This document shows, piece by piece, positions 9,818 through 18,901 of a stretch of DNA of 64,000 bases (the first letter of the stretch is position 1; each line of letters starts with the position of its first letter). Under the pieces are notes generated by a model that was not told the origin of the DNA, did no database searches, and was given only the letters and a program-made list of their open reading frames with translations. The translations under genes were made by a program, and so were the position numbers. The DNA comes from Nevskia sp. (GTDB lineage: Bacteria > Pseudomonadota > Gammaproteobacteria > Nevskiales > Nevskiaceae): positions 1 through 64,000 of the forward strand of contig JAQGNU010000089.1 in assembly GCA_028291645.1 (NCBI GenBank), in the 5' to 3' direction.

Positions 9818-9894
9818 GGCGTCGCCTGTGCGATCGGAAATCCAGATGCACTCGCGCGGATCGCGCGCCGCATCATCGATATGAAAAACCGCAT
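9814..9894 (-). CDS. 26-codon leader frame coupled to TPR gene 2
   Basis: Starts at the ATG at 9894, which is the exact counterpart of TPR gene 1's start in the repeated segment (MRFFIS here, MQFFIS there). It runs 26 codons and stops at TGA 9816-9814, overlapping the ATG of TPR gene 2 by the ATGA arrangement. The Shine-Dalgarno-like AAGGGG of the repeat sits upstream. No known peptide function. Either a translated coupling peptide or a by-product of a copied start region; sequence alone cannot decide. Confidence 0.45.
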   Translation of the reverse strand: MRFFISMMRRAIRASASGFPIAQATP

Positions 9895-9975
9895 CCCCGT
9901 CCCCTTTGATGGGGCTACTGTAGCGGTAACCGCATTCCGGTTGTGACTTTGCGCCGGATCGCGTGGCCGAGCGGG
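9877..9975 (-). repeat. 99-bp upstream segment, copy 2
   Basis: Counterpart of 7902..8000, same orientation, 94 of 99 positions identical. It carries the same CCCC/GGGG hairpin (9901-9904 with 9911-9914) and GCGGT-A-ACCGC palindrome (9923-9933). Here the copied start codon leads into a short leader frame instead of the main gene. Likely carries the shared promoter of both TPR genes. Confidence 0.9.
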
Positions 9976-10011
9976 TCTGCGGACATCCGTGCAAGCCGCG
10001 ACTTTTCAGCC

Positions 10012-13000
10012 TCAGCTCGTGGGATTTGAATCGTGCCCAATGCGTCGTCGATGGATAAGGAAGTAAGCGGCGGGCAAGAGCAACATCGAAAGAATCGGTG
10101 CGGTGATCATGCCGCCGACCATCGGCGCCGCGATGCGGCGCATGACCTCGGCGCCGGTGCCGCCTCCAAACATGATTGGCAGCAGGCCGGCGACGATCAC
10201 CGCGACGGTCATCGCCTTCGGGCGGACGCGCAGGACTGCGCCCTCTTCGATTGCTTCGGTCAAGTCGGCCTCGGAATGGAATCGATCGGTCCGGCGCCGC
10301 TTCTCGATGGCTTGATCAAGATAGATCAGCATGATCACGCCGAACTCGGCCGCGACACCCGCCAGCGCGATGAAGCCGATCGCCGAAGCGATCGAGAAGT
10401 TGTAGCCGAGGACATACAGCAGCCACAAGCCACCGACCAGTGCGAACGGCAATGTCCCCATGATCAACGCCGCGGAGACGAAACTGCGGAAGCTCAGGTA
10501 GAGCAACACGAAGATGATCAGCAGCGTGAATGGCACCACCAACTGCAACTTCTTGGTCGCCCGTTCCAGATATTCGAACTGTCCCGACCAGGCGATCGAA
10601 TAGCCCGGAGGTAGTTCGACCCGTTCGCTGACGAGCTTCCGCGCGGCGCTCACGTAAGAGCCGAGGTCTCGACCGCTGATGTCGACATAGACCCAGCCGT
10701 TGAGCCTTGCATTCTCGCTGCGCAGCTGCGGTGGTCCATCGGTGACGACGAGATCGGCAACTGCGCCGAGCGTGGTGGTCGCACCCGCTGCAGTGACGAT
10801 GGGCAGCACGCGCAGCTTGTCGATCGAGTCGCGCAATTCGCGCGGATAGCGAATGTTGATCGGGAAGCGCTGCAAGCCCTCGACAGTCTCGCCGACATTT
10901 TCGCCGCCGATGGCGAGCGCTACGACTTGCTGTACGTCGGCCAGACTCAAGCCGAAGCGCGCCGCACGCACGCGGTCGATATGGATCTCGACATAGCGAC
11001 CGCCCTGGACGCGCTCCGCATAGGCGGATCGCGTACCCGGCACGTCCTTGAGCACGGTTTCGACCTGTTCGCCAATGCGCTCGATGACCTTCAGATCAGG
11101 CCCCGCGATCTTCACGCCGACCGGACTCTTGATGCCGGTCGACAGCATGTCGATGCGATTGCGGATCGGCTGCACCCATAGATTGGCAAGGCCCGGAATG
11201 TTCAGCGCCGCATTCATTTCGTTGATCAGCTGATCCTGGGTCTTGCCGCTCGGCCACTCGGAGCGCGGCTTGAAACGGATCGTGGTTTCGAACATTTCCA
11301 GCCCTGCCGGATCAGTCGCGGTTTCGGCGCGGCCGACCTTGCCGAACACGCGCTCGACTTCCGGAAACTGCATCAGCATCTTGTCGGTCTGCTGCAGCAG
11401 TTGTGATGCCTTGTCGGCGGAAAGACCCGGCAATGCCGACGGCATGTATAGCAGATCACCTTCGACCAAGGGCGGCATGAATTCGCTGCCAAGATTGGCG
11501 ATGGGGACGACGCTCAGCAGCAACAGCAGCGCGGCGATCAGCAGTGTGGTTTTCGGAAAGCGCAACACCACGCTCAGCAGCGGACGATACAGCGCGATCA
11601 ACATCCGATTGAGCGGATTGCTGCGCTCATCGGGGATGCGGCCGCGGATGAAATAGAACATCAGCACCGGAATCAGGGTGACGGCGAGTCCCGCTGCAGC
11701 GGCCATCGAATAGGTCTTAGTAAACGCCAGCGGCCCGAACAGCTTGCCTTCCTGCGCTTCCAGCGTGAACACCGGCACGAAGCTCAGCGTGATGATCAGC
11801 AGGCTGAAGAACAGCGCGGGGCCGACTTCGGCCGCGGCATCGCCGATCAGCTTTGTCTGCTCGGCAATCGTCGGCTTGCGATCCGGATGCGCGTGATTCC
11901 AGGCTTCGACATGCTTGTGCGCGTTCTCGATCATCACCACCGCGGCGTCGACCATCGCGCCAATCGCGATGGCGATGCCGCCGAGCGACATGATGTTGGC
12001 GTTGACGCCTTGCCAGTTTATCACCGAGAAGGCCGCGACGATGCCAAGCGGCAAGCTGATGATGGCAACCAGCGCCGAGCGCAAATGGAACAGGAACAAT
12101 GCGCAGACCAGTGTGACGACAACGAACTCCTCGATCAGCCGGTCGCGCAAGGTGGCTACCGAGTTATGGATCAGTTCGGAACGATCGTAGGTCGGCACAA
12201 TCTCCACGCCTTTCGGAAGGCCTTGCTGCAGGCTTGCGATCTTCGCCTTCACCGCATCGATCGTCTCCAATGCATTCTTGCCGGCGCGCATGACGATGAC
12301 GCCGCCGACCGCTTCGCCCTTGCCGTCGAGTTCGGTAATGCCGCGGCGAATCTCCGGACCGATCTGAATCCTGGCGACATCGCCCAGCAGAATCGGCGTA
12401 CCACTCGCGCCGAGACCGACAGGCACCGTGCGGAAATCGTCGAGCGTTCTCAAATAGCCCGTCGCCCGTACCGCGTATTCCGCTTCGCCCAATTCCAATA
12501 CAGAGCCGCCGGTCTCGTTGTTCGAATCGCGCAGCGCCTGCTTGACCTTATCGATGCCGATGTTGAGGGCACGCATGCGATCGGGATCGAGCACGACTTG
12601 ATATTGCTTGACCAGGCCGCCGACGCTCGCGACCTCGGCCACGTTCGGCACGCTCTTCAGTTCGTACTTGAGAAACCAATCCTGCAGCGCACGTAGCTGC
12701 GAGATGTCGTAGTGACCGCCGCGATCGACCAGCGCGTACTCGTAAATCCAGCCGACGCCGGTGCCATCCGGCCCCAGCGTCGGCTTCGCCGACGGCGGCA
12801 ATCGACCGGTGACCTGATTGAGATACTCAAGCACGCGTGAGCGCGCCCAGTACAGATCGGTCTTGTCGTCGAAGATGATGTAGACGTAGGAGTCGCCGAA
12901 GAACGAATAGCCGCGCACCGTGCGTGCGCCGGGCACCGACAGCATCGTCGTCGTCAGCGGATAGGTCACCTGATCCTCGACCACCTGCGGCGCCTGGCCG

Positions 13001-13161
13001 GCGAACTCGGTGCGGATGATCACCTGGGTATCGGACAAATCGGGCAGCGCATCGAGCGGTGTCGATAGCGTTGCGTGCACTCCCCAAGCCGTGAGGATCA
13101 GTGTCCCCATGAGTACCAGGAAGCGGTTCTGGATCGACCAGCGAATCAGGGCGGCAAGCAT
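10012..13161 (-). CDS. cusA: Copper/silver RND efflux pump, inner-membrane transporter (CusA-type)
   Basis: 1049-residue heavy-metal RND permease that exports Cu(I)/Ag(I) with proton import through a tripartite complex. The fourth transmembrane segment [20 protein letters not shown] carries the proton-relay Asp/Glu pattern of the monovalent-metal HME-RND group. The three Met contexts that bind metal in E. coli CusA are all kept: [17 protein letters not shown] and [14 protein letters not shown]. Length matches the family. It begins one base after the cusB stop, so the genes are tightly coupled. Inner membrane, with large periplasmic loops. Confidence 0.95.
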   Translation of the reverse strand: MLAALIRWSIQNRFLVLMGTLILTAWGVHATLSTPLDALPDLSDTQVIIRTEFAGQAPQVVEDQVTYPLTTTMLSVPGARTVRGYSFFGDSYVYIIFDDKTDLYWARSRVLEYLNQVTGRLPPSAKPTLGPDGTGVGWIYEYALVDRGGHYDISQLRALQDWFLKYELKSVPNVAEVASVGGLVKQYQVVLDPDRMRALNIGIDKVKQALRDSNNETGGSVLELGEAEYAVRATGYLRTLDDFRTVPVGLGASGTPILLGDVARIQIGPEIRRGITELDGKGEAVGGVIVMRAGKNALETIDAVKAKIASLQQGLPKGVEIVPTYDRSELIHNSVATLRDRLIEEFVVVTLVCALFLFHLRSALVAIISLPLGIVAAFSVINWQGVNANIMSLGGIAIAIGAMVDAAVVMIENAHKHVEAWNHAHPDRKPTIAEQTKLIGDAAAEVGPALFFSLLIITLSFVPVFTLEAQEGKLFGPLAFTKTYSMAAAAGLAVTLIPVLMFYFIRGRIPDERSNPLNRMLIALYRPLLSVVLRFPKTTLLIAALLLLLSVVPIANLGSEFMPPLVEGDLLYMPSALPGLSADKASQLLQQTDKMLMQFPEVERVFGKVGRAETATDPAGLEMFETTIRFKPRSEWPSGKTQDQLINEMNAALNIPGLANLWVQPIRNRIDMLSTGIKSPVGVKIAGPDLKVIERIGEQVETVLKDVPGTRSAYAERVQGGRYVEIHIDRVRAARFGLSLADVQQVVALAIGGENVGETVEGLQRFPINIRYPRELRDSIDKLRVLPIVTAAGATTTLGAVADLVVTDGPPQLRSENARLNGWVYVDISGRDLGSYVSAARKLVSERVELPPGYSIAWSGQFEYLERATKKLQLVVPFTLLIIFVLLYLSFRSFVSAALIMGTLPFALVGGLWLLYVLGYNFSIASAIGFIALAGVAAEFGVIMLIYLDQAIEKRRRTDRFHSEADLTEAIEEGAVLRVRPKAMTVAVIVAGLLPIMFGGGTGAEVMRRIAAPMVGGMITAPILSMLLLPAAYFLIHRRRIGHDSNPTS

Positions 13162-13162
13162 G

Positions 13163-14470
13163 TCAGCGCGCCTCGCTCGGTGCCGGCATCAGCTTGTGAT
13201 CGGTAAAGCTTGAAGCACCATCGGGGCCACCGAGGTTCTCGAAAGCACCGCGCAGGTTCGCTTCCGAATCGATCAGGAACTGACCCGACGCCACGACCTG
13301 TTGTCCGCGACTTAAACCTTCGACGATTTCCGACTTGCCGGCGTACTCGGCGCCGACGCGCACCAGCGTCGGCTGGAAGTGACTCGCATCGTCGGCGATG
13401 ACGACGACGCTGCGTGCGCCGGTTTTGATGACCGCCTCGGTCGGCACCATCAGAACCTGCTCTTTGGGTGTGCCCAGTAAACGCACGCTGGCGAACATGC
13501 CCGGACGCAAATGTTGGCCGCTGTTCTTGATGACCAAGCGCAGTTTCAGCGTGCGGGTCGCCGTGCTCAGTTCCGGATAAAGGAAATCGACGCTGCCTTC
13601 GAAACGTTCTTCAGGCAAGGCCGGCACTTCGGTGGTCGCGCGATCGCCGGCCTTGATCCAGGCCGCCTGCGTCTCCGGCACGTCGACATTGATCCAGACG
13701 GTGTCGAGGGCAGCCAACTGGAACAGCATCGTTCCAGGCTGTACGGCTGCGCCCTGGCGCACACCGAGTTCCATCACATAACCGTCGACAGGCGCGTAGT
13801 AGCCGATGCGTCGCTCGGCCTGCCGCGTCTGTTCAACGCGGGCGATCTGCGCTTCGGCGAGACCGAACAGCTGCAAGCGCTGATGTGCCGCATGGATGAG
13901 ATTCGCATCGCCCGAGCCGAGTGCGATGACGAATTCCTGCTGCGCGGCGAGCAGCTCGGGCGAATACACGCTGGCGAGCAGTTGTCCGCGTCGCACCGGA
14001 TCACCGACCGCGCGCACCGCCAATTGCTCGACCCAACCCGAAGCACGCACCTGTACGGCTTCGATGCGACGCTCATCGATGGCGACGGTGCCAACCGTAT
14101 CGACCACTCGTGCGAACTGGCCCTGCTCGACCGAGGCCAGTCGCACGCCGAGGTTTTGCACGACGCGCGGATCAATTGCGACGGCGCCGGCAGTCGCAGT
14201 GCCGCCCGCGGTATCTGCCTCAGGCATCCGCGGCACCAACTGCATGTCCATGAACGGCGACTTGCCGGCATGGTCGAAATGCTGGTTCGGGACCATAGGG
14301 TCGTACCAGTACAAGGGCTTGTGATCGCCGGGGGTGGTGTCGACGGGTGCCGATGCGGCGGTGTGATCGGGCGCAAGCAAAGCGTGCCGGTGATGAATCA
14401 ACACGTAGCCCAACACAGCGCTGCCGATCAGCAGTACGCCCAACAATGGCAGCTTGAATTTGCGATTCAT
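13163..14470 (-). CDS. cusB: Copper/silver efflux periplasmic adaptor (CusB-type)
   Basis: 435-residue membrane-fusion protein linking the RND pump to the outer-membrane channel. An N-terminal membrane helix at about 7-24 is followed near residues 52-80 by [12 protein letters not shown] and [12 protein letters not shown], the Met-rich N-terminal metal-binding segment of CusB that hands Cu(I) to CusA. Adaptor barrel and hairpin regions follow ([43 protein letters not shown], shown in part). Its start overlaps the channel gene's stop by 4 bp (ATGA). Confidence 0.93.
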   Translation of the reverse strand: MNRKFKLPLLGVLLIGSAVLGYVLIHHRHALLAPDHTAASAPVDTTPGDHKPLYWYDPMVPNQHFDHAGKSPFMDMQLVPRMPEADTAGGTATAGAVAIDPRVVQNLGVRLASVEQGQFARVVDTVGTVAIDERRIEAVQVRASGWVEQLAVRAVGDPVRRGQLLASVYSPELLAAQQEFVIALGSGDANLIHAAHQRLQLFGLAEAQIARVEQTRQAERRIGYYAPVDGYVMELGVRQGAAVQPGTMLFQLAALDTVWINVDVPETQAAWIKAGDRATTEVPALPEERFEGSVDFLYPELSTATRTLKLRLVIKNSGQHLRPGMFASVRLLGTPKEQVLMVPTEAVIKTGARSVVVIADDASHFQPTLVRVGAEYAGKSEIVEGLSRGQQVVASGQFLIDSEANLRGAFENLGGPDGASSFTDHKLMPAPSEAR

Positions 14471-15807
14471 CGGGCGGCTCCGAATGTGGCGGTGAAATAT
14501 TGAAGGCGCACTTGGGCGCGCGCGGTTTCAACGGCGAGTGCAAGGCCTTGCAACTGCGTGTCCAGCAGACTGCGCCGCGCCAGAAGTACGGCATCGAAGC
14601 TGCCGCGGCCCGCGGCGTAAGCACTTTGTGCCGCGGCGATGCGGCGTCCTGCATCGGGAATGATGTCGCTGTCGAACGTCGTGGTGCGCTCACGTCCGTG
14701 ATGCCAATCGATGTAGTCCTCGGTCGCCTGCGCGTGAAGTTCGCGCTGTGCATCGGCTTTGCGATCGCGGGCGGCGTCGGATTGCTTCAGTGCGGCTGAG
14801 AGATCGCGGTCCTGGCGATTTCCGGTGAACAACGGCAGGTCCATCGAGACCTGGATACCGGCAAAGTCCGAATACGCCGCTCGGTAGCCGAAGTAGCCTT
14901 CGATCGAGAAGTCGGATTTGTACGCCTGACGTGCGAGTTTTACGTCGGCTTCCGAAACGTCTACCTGCTTCTCAAGACCCGCAACCATCGGATGCCGATC
15001 TACGGCTGCAGTGAGCAAGGGAAACTCGACCGGTGCCGGAATCGCATCCAGATCGCCCGCGAGCGGACGACGGGCCGCATCGCCAATCCAGCGCGACAGC
15101 GCGGCGCGCAGCCGTTCAACGTGATGAACCCAGTCCTGTTCTTTGTCGTTGACCAGGCCCGCCTCGACCCTGGCCGCGAGCCAGTCCGCCTGTGACGCAC
15201 GGCCACTGCGGTAATCGCTCTCCAGCGACTGCAACTGCAGCGCAGATTCCTCAGCGAGCGCGTGCGTCAACCTCAGTGCATGTTCGGCCTCGAACACATC
15301 GAGCCACGCCAAAGCCGCATCGCGGCCGATCTCGCGGCGATTGTCTTCCAGTCCCAGACGACCGACCGCAGCTTCAAGCCGTTTACGTTCGCCCTTGAGG
15401 CGTCGCTTATCGGCCCGTGGGAAGTCCTGGCTGAGCCCCACCGAGAACATGGTGAAATTGTCGTCGCGCACGCTGAAGGATTCGCGCGTATCGACCGGCA
15501 AATCCTTGATGCCGGCAATGAGCTTCGGGTCCGGCAACTGCGCGGCCGACACTGCGAGTTCTTCGTCGGCTGCGATCGATGCTTCGCGGCCGCTCAGCAG
15601 AGGCTGATCGGTCAGCGCCAATGTGCTGGCATCGCCAATCGATAGCGGCGTGCCCGCGCCGATCGCCGCCGCGTCGAATGGATGCTCGTGCGCGAGCGGA
15701 TCGGTCGGCAGATTGGCGGCTTGGGTCGAGACCGTGAGCAACACTGCGAAGACAAACAGACACGGCCGCTGCAACGGCGCATGCCGCATCGATGGATGCT
15801 GAAACAT
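14467..15807 (-). CDS. TolC-family outer-membrane channel of the Cu/Ag efflux operon (CusC-type)
   Basis: 446 residues from the ATG at 15807; an in-frame start at 15849 would only add a leader. A signal peptide (LQRPCLFVFAVLLTVSTQA) precedes the mature protein. The body shows the two long helical hairpins of outer-membrane efflux proteins, with motifs such as LPDPKLIAG, SVGLSQDFPR and QVSMDLPLFTGNRQDRD. It lacks an obvious lipobox, unlike E. coli CusC. First gene of the overlapping channel-adaptor-pump set. Confidence 0.88.
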   Translation of the reverse strand: MFQHPSMRHAPLQRPCLFVFAVLLTVSTQAANLPTDPLAHEHPFDAAAIGAGTPLSIGDASTLALTDQPLLSGREASIAADEELAVSAAQLPDPKLIAGIKDLPVDTRESFSVRDDNFTMFSVGLSQDFPRADKRRLKGERKRLEAAVGRLGLEDNRREIGRDAALAWLDVFEAEHALRLTHALAEESALQLQSLESDYRSGRASQADWLAARVEAGLVNDKEQDWVHHVERLRAALSRWIGDAARRPLAGDLDAIPAPVEFPLLTAAVDRHPMVAGLEKQVDVSEADVKLARQAYKSDFSIEGYFGYRAAYSDFAGIQVSMDLPLFTGNRQDRDLSAALKQSDAARDRKADAQRELHAQATEDYIDWHHGRERTTTFDSDIIPDAGRRIAAAQSAYAAGRGSFDAVLLARRSLLDTQLQGLALAVETARAQVRLQYFTATFGAAR

Positions 15808-15905
15808 TGGGGGGTGCCTCTTAACGATTCGATGGTCGGGTTCGGCCACGGCGGCCGAACGCGGGAACAGCTGCGGCTCAAATCAAGAGCCGCCAGACCA
15901 TCGAT

Positions 15906-16307
15906 CTACAAGCGCAGTCGCGCTGTCAGCAGGTATTGCGGGCGAACCCGATATTGATCGCTGCCGGGGCGTGCATAGAGCGGACGCCGATCGCCGCTGT
16001 CGAATGCCGCTGGCCGGAAGTGTGATTCGATTGCGGCGACCGGCAATGATTCGATGGAGCCGTCACGCGCGGGATATCCCAGGGATGCCGTCGCGGTCGC
16101 GTGACTCAGCGGGGCATCAGTCGACGTCACCACTTCGCAGCATGGATGCCCGACGACGCTCTCCGGGCATTGATCCTTGCTGTCGCTGGGGCAGCAGCAA
16201 TGCGCCATCGCAGCGCCCGGCATCATCGCGCAGGCAAACGCAGTCCTGGCCTGAGCCGTCAGGCTCAGCAGAATCATGAGTGCTGCAATGAAACGACGGA
16301 ACCGCAT
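15906..16307 (-). CDS. Small cysteine-rich exported protein, putative copper-binding, unknown family
   Basis: 133 residues from the ATG at 16307 (MRFRRFIAALMILLSL). A signal peptide ends around ARTAFA. The next ~35 residues hold seven Cys with Met and His: CAMMPGAAMAHCCC, then DQCPES, then GHPCCEV. This is a good soft-metal ligand set. The C-terminal half is featureless and ends in a basic tail. It is 98 bp upstream of the efflux channel gene on the same strand, so it is probably the first gene of the copper/silver operon. A periplasmic Cu(I) chaperone or sensor is inference; no family is recognised. Confidence 0.7.
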   Translation of the reverse strand: MRFRRFIAALMILLSLTAQARTAFACAMMPGAAMAHCCCPSDSKDQCPESVVGHPCCEVVTSTDAPLSHATATASLGYPARDGSIESLPVAAIESHFRPAAFDSGDRRPLYARPGSDQYRVRPQYLLTARLRL

Positions 16308-16343
16308 GGTTAAATCGATCGATCCTGTGCTGAAGCGCGCCAA

Positions 16344-16582
16344 GCCCGGTTAGGCGTGGTGCGTAACTCTATCGTGAATCAGTTCCCTAAAAATTTCTCC
16401 GTCTCCGGGTCCAGTTGTCATGCCCAATCGTCCGATTTCCAGTGGGCTCGAGATTGATGGCGCCTCAATACTAAGGTCTGGACCCAGGTCCAGAGTCAAG
16501 TCGGAACTGCTCCGAAGCCATGTCACGCGCTCGCGTTGCGGATCGAAGCCAGCCGCTCGCGACCAATCGATATAGGCGCCGA
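16344..16582. other. Interval between ogt and the Cys-rich gene, nothing firmly assigned
   Basis: About 240 bp with no convincing gene. On the minus strand an open stretch reading SLIGAYIDWSRAAGFDPQ then RERVTWLRSS continues out of frame from ogt, and ends at about 16350. It could be the tail of a decayed gene, but it has no start of its own and no family similarity that I recognise. Confidence 0.4.
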
Positions 16583-17089
16583 TCAGGCTTCCAGCGCGAA
16601 TAGCGGCGCCGCGCTGCGCGCTTCCAATGCGAGCAGTTGTCGCTTGCGTTCGAGTCCGCCGGCATAACCGGTGAGGCTGCCGTCGGCACCGACGATGCGG
16701 TGGCAGGGCACGATGATGCTGAGCGGATTGCGTCCGGTCGCGGTGCCGGCGGCACGCACGCTGTCGGCGCGACCGACACGGCGCGCCAGTTCGCCGTAGC
16801 TGATGCGTTCGCCGTAGCCAACCGTCGAGATCGCCGACCACACCGCTTGCTGGAACGCTGTGCCGACGGCAGCCAATGGCAGCTCGAAGTGCTGCAGCTT
16901 GCCAGCGAAATAAGCCTTGAATTGTGCCGCGGCGTCGTTCAACACGGCATCGTTGGCGGTTTCGCGCCAGTCCGCTGCAATCGTCGGGAAATACTTCTGA
17001 TCGACGAAGTAGGTGCCGCTGAGTCCTTGCGCATTTGCGACCAGCAGCATCGTGCCGAGTGAGGTTTCGCAGTTTCGATAGTTGCTCAT
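16583..17089 (-). CDS. ogt: Methylated-DNA--protein-cysteine S-methyltransferase
   Basis: 168-residue suicide repair enzyme that moves the methyl group from O6-methylguanine to its own Cys. The active site PCHRIV is near residue 128, inside SIIVPCHRIVGADGSLTGYAGG. The helix-turn-helix DNA-binding part includes GERISYGELARRVG, with RAAGTATGRNP after it. The N-terminal domain is short, as in Ogt/AdaB. It lies 25 bp downstream of the Ada-AlkA fusion gene and is presumably co-transcribed with it as an alkylation-response operon. The symbol is by family; it could equally be called adaB. Confidence 0.92.
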   Translation of the reverse strand: MSNYRNCETSLGTMLLVANAQGLSGTYFVDQKYFPTIAADWRETANDAVLNDAAAQFKAYFAGKLQHFELPLAAVGTAFQQAVWSAISTVGYGERISYGELARRVGRADSVRAAGTATGRNPLSIIVPCHRIVGADGSLTGYAGGLERKRQLLALEARSAAPLFALEA

Positions 17090-17114
17090 GATCGTCCTCT
17101 TTAGTTTAAAAGTT

Positions 17115-18548
17115 TCAGTGTCCGCGCTGCCACAGGTGCATCACCGCGTAGGCGCGCCACGGCCGCCAGGCCTCGGCGGCGGCGAGCGCCTGCTTCGGCG
17201 TGGTGCCAAGCCCAAGCGCGCGCAGTACGCCGAGATCGCTGTGCGGAAAGGCGTCCGGCCAGGCCAGCGCACGCATCGCGATGTACTGCGCGGTCCATTC
17301 GCCGATGCCGGGCAGCGCGCGCAATTTCTCCAGCGTGCTGGCGACGTCGGCACCTGGCGACAGCACCAGTTCGCCGCTCGCCAGCGCGTTCGCCAGTGCC
17401 AGGATCGAACGCGCGCGTGCGGCGATGATGCCGAGCGCAGCGATGTGGTCGACCGTGCAGCTGGTGATGCGTTGCGGTGTCGGGAACGTCGTCGTCAGAT
17501 TTTCGAACGGCGTTTCGAGCTGGGTGCCGAACGCGGCAGCGAAACGTCCCGCCAGCGTGCGCGCGGCGGCCACCGAAATCTGCTGGCCGAGCACCGCGCG
17601 CACGCTCATCTCGAACGCATCGAACGCGCCCGGCATGCGTAGGCCGGGATTGCGAGCGAGCGTGCCGAGCACGGCGGCGATCTGATCCGGATGCGCCGAC
17701 AGATCCATCAGTTGCTTCACCCGCGCCAGTACCGGCGAGGCGACGCGCGCAAGACTGTCGGCGAGACGCACGCGTAGCGCGTGCTTGCACGGCACCGGCA
17801 TTACTTCGATCCAACCGATGTGCGACTGCGCATCGCGCTGCAGATGCACGACGCGCCGATACGTGTTGTCGTCGACCGCCTCGACGCCGAGCACGCAGCG
17901 CGCGCCGAGGAATTTCAGCAGCGCCGGCCAGTCGTATGGCGGCCGATAACTCAGTTCGAAGCTCAGCGTCTGCGGCAGCGCTTTACTGCTGCGCGACTTG
18001 CGCAGCTGTCCGGGATTGAGCCGGTAGCGCTGATGGAACAAGGCATTGAAGCGCCGCAGACTGCCGAAGCCGCTGGCGAAGGCGACCTCGGTGATCGGCA
18101 ACTGTGTGTCCGTCAGCAACCGCTTCGCCAGCAGCAGGCGCTGCGTTTGCGCGTAGGCCACCGGTGCGACGCCGAATTCGTTTTGAAATACGCGGCGCAG
18201 ATGACGATCGGTGACCCCGAGCTGTGCAGCGATGGCGTCGAGTCCGTCGTCGGCGAGCGCGCCGTCCTCGATCAGGCTCGCCGCCGCCTGTGCCAGACGA
18301 TGGCTCGCATCGACGCTGGCATTGCCCGGCGCCAGTTCCGGCCGGCAGCGCAGGCAAGGCCGGTAGCCGAGCGATTCCGCCGCCGCCGCGCTCGGAAAAT
18401 AGCGGCAGTTTTGCGCCTTCGGCGTCTTCGCCGTGCAGATCGGCCGGCAGTAAATGCGGGTCGACGATACGGCGACGAAGAAGCGTCCGTCGAAGCGCGC
18501 GTCGTGCGCCTTGACGGCGCGATAGCAAGTGGTCGGGTCGAGTTGCAT
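17115..18548 (-). CDS. Ada-type methyl-sensor fused to AraC HTH and AlkA 3-methyladenine DNA glycosylase
   Basis: 477 residues, three modules. Residues 1-75 are the Ada zinc/methylphosphotriester domain with YCRPICTA and PCLRC (four Cys in the C-x3-C...C-x2-C arrangement; the first Cys of the set is the expected methyl acceptor). Residues ~85-185 are an AraC-type HTH (LGVTDRHLRRVFQNEFG; ITEVAFASGFGSLRRFN). Residues ~200-475 are an AlkA N-terminal domain and HhH-GPD glycosylase (LPGIGEWTAQYIAMRAL), with the catalytic Asp in FPHSDLGV. It senses alkylation, activates repair genes and excises alkylated bases. Lacks the Ada C-terminal methyltransferase, which is the separate downstream ogt. Confidence 0.93.
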   Translation of the reverse strand: MQLDPTTCYRAVKAHDARFDGRFFVAVSSTRIYCRPICTAKTPKAQNCRYFPSAAAAESLGYRPCLRCRPELAPGNASVDASHRLAQAAASLIEDGALADDGLDAIAAQLGVTDRHLRRVFQNEFGVAPVAYAQTQRLLLAKRLLTDTQLPITEVAFASGFGSLRRFNALFHQRYRLNPGQLRKSRSSKALPQTLSFELSYRPPYDWPALLKFLGARCVLGVEAVDDNTYRRVVHLQRDAQSHIGWIEVMPVPCKHALRVRLADSLARVASPVLARVKQLMDLSAHPDQIAAVLGTLARNPGLRMPGAFDAFEMSVRAVLGQQISVAAARTLAGRFAAAFGTQLETPFENLTTTFPTPQRITSCTVDHIAALGIIAARARSILALANALASGELVLSPGADVASTLEKLRALPGIGEWTAQYIAMRALAWPDAFPHSDLGVLRALGLGTTPKQALAAAEAWRPWRAYAVMHLWQRGH

Positions 18549-18628
18549 GGCGCTATTAGACGCTCATCCGTGGATGTCGTCTCGCCGTTTTCGGACTTCG
18601 GAATCGTGGGCTTGTATGAATAGCAGTA

Positions 18629-18838
18629 GTGTGCGCTCCGCGCACAATGTGATGTGTACGTGGAGGAAGAGCGCTCGCTACGTTCGCTGCTAGGGGAAAC
18701 CTGAAAAGCATCGTCATGTCCGCGAAGGCGGGCATCCAGTTCTGGCGTGATCAGCGAAGTGAAAGAACGCTGGATTCCCGCCTTCGCGGGAATGACAGAA
18801 ATATAGCGTGCTCTTCGCGCACGAATTGGATGTGTACT
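18629..18838. repeat. Nested intergenic repeats, REP-like inverted repeat inside a direct repeat
   Basis: An inverted pair at 18713-18739 and 18770-18796 reads GTCATxxCCGCGAAGGCGGG outward to xATCCAG, with three mismatches over 27 bp; this is a very common proteobacterial intergenic palindrome. It is flanked by similar 30-bp units at about 18631-18659 (GTGCGCTCCGCGCAC, then GATGTGTAC) and 18808-18836 (GTGCTCTTCGCGCAC, then GATGTGTAC) in direct orientation. The arrangement looks like one repeat family inserted in or duplicated with another. The 353-bp gap 18549-18901 holds no gene. Confidence 0.75.
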
Positions 18839-18901
18839 ATTGGGCAAGGTCGTGCGTGAAGCGCACGCTACGCTTCCTACATCAGGGCGCTCTGCGAAAT
18901 C

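Noticed and set aside
16350-16841. Minus-strand frame extending beyond ogt in another frame
   Set aside because: Most of it overlaps ogt out of frame; the remainder has no start or recognised family, so a frameshifted ogt is not supported (ogt has normal length).
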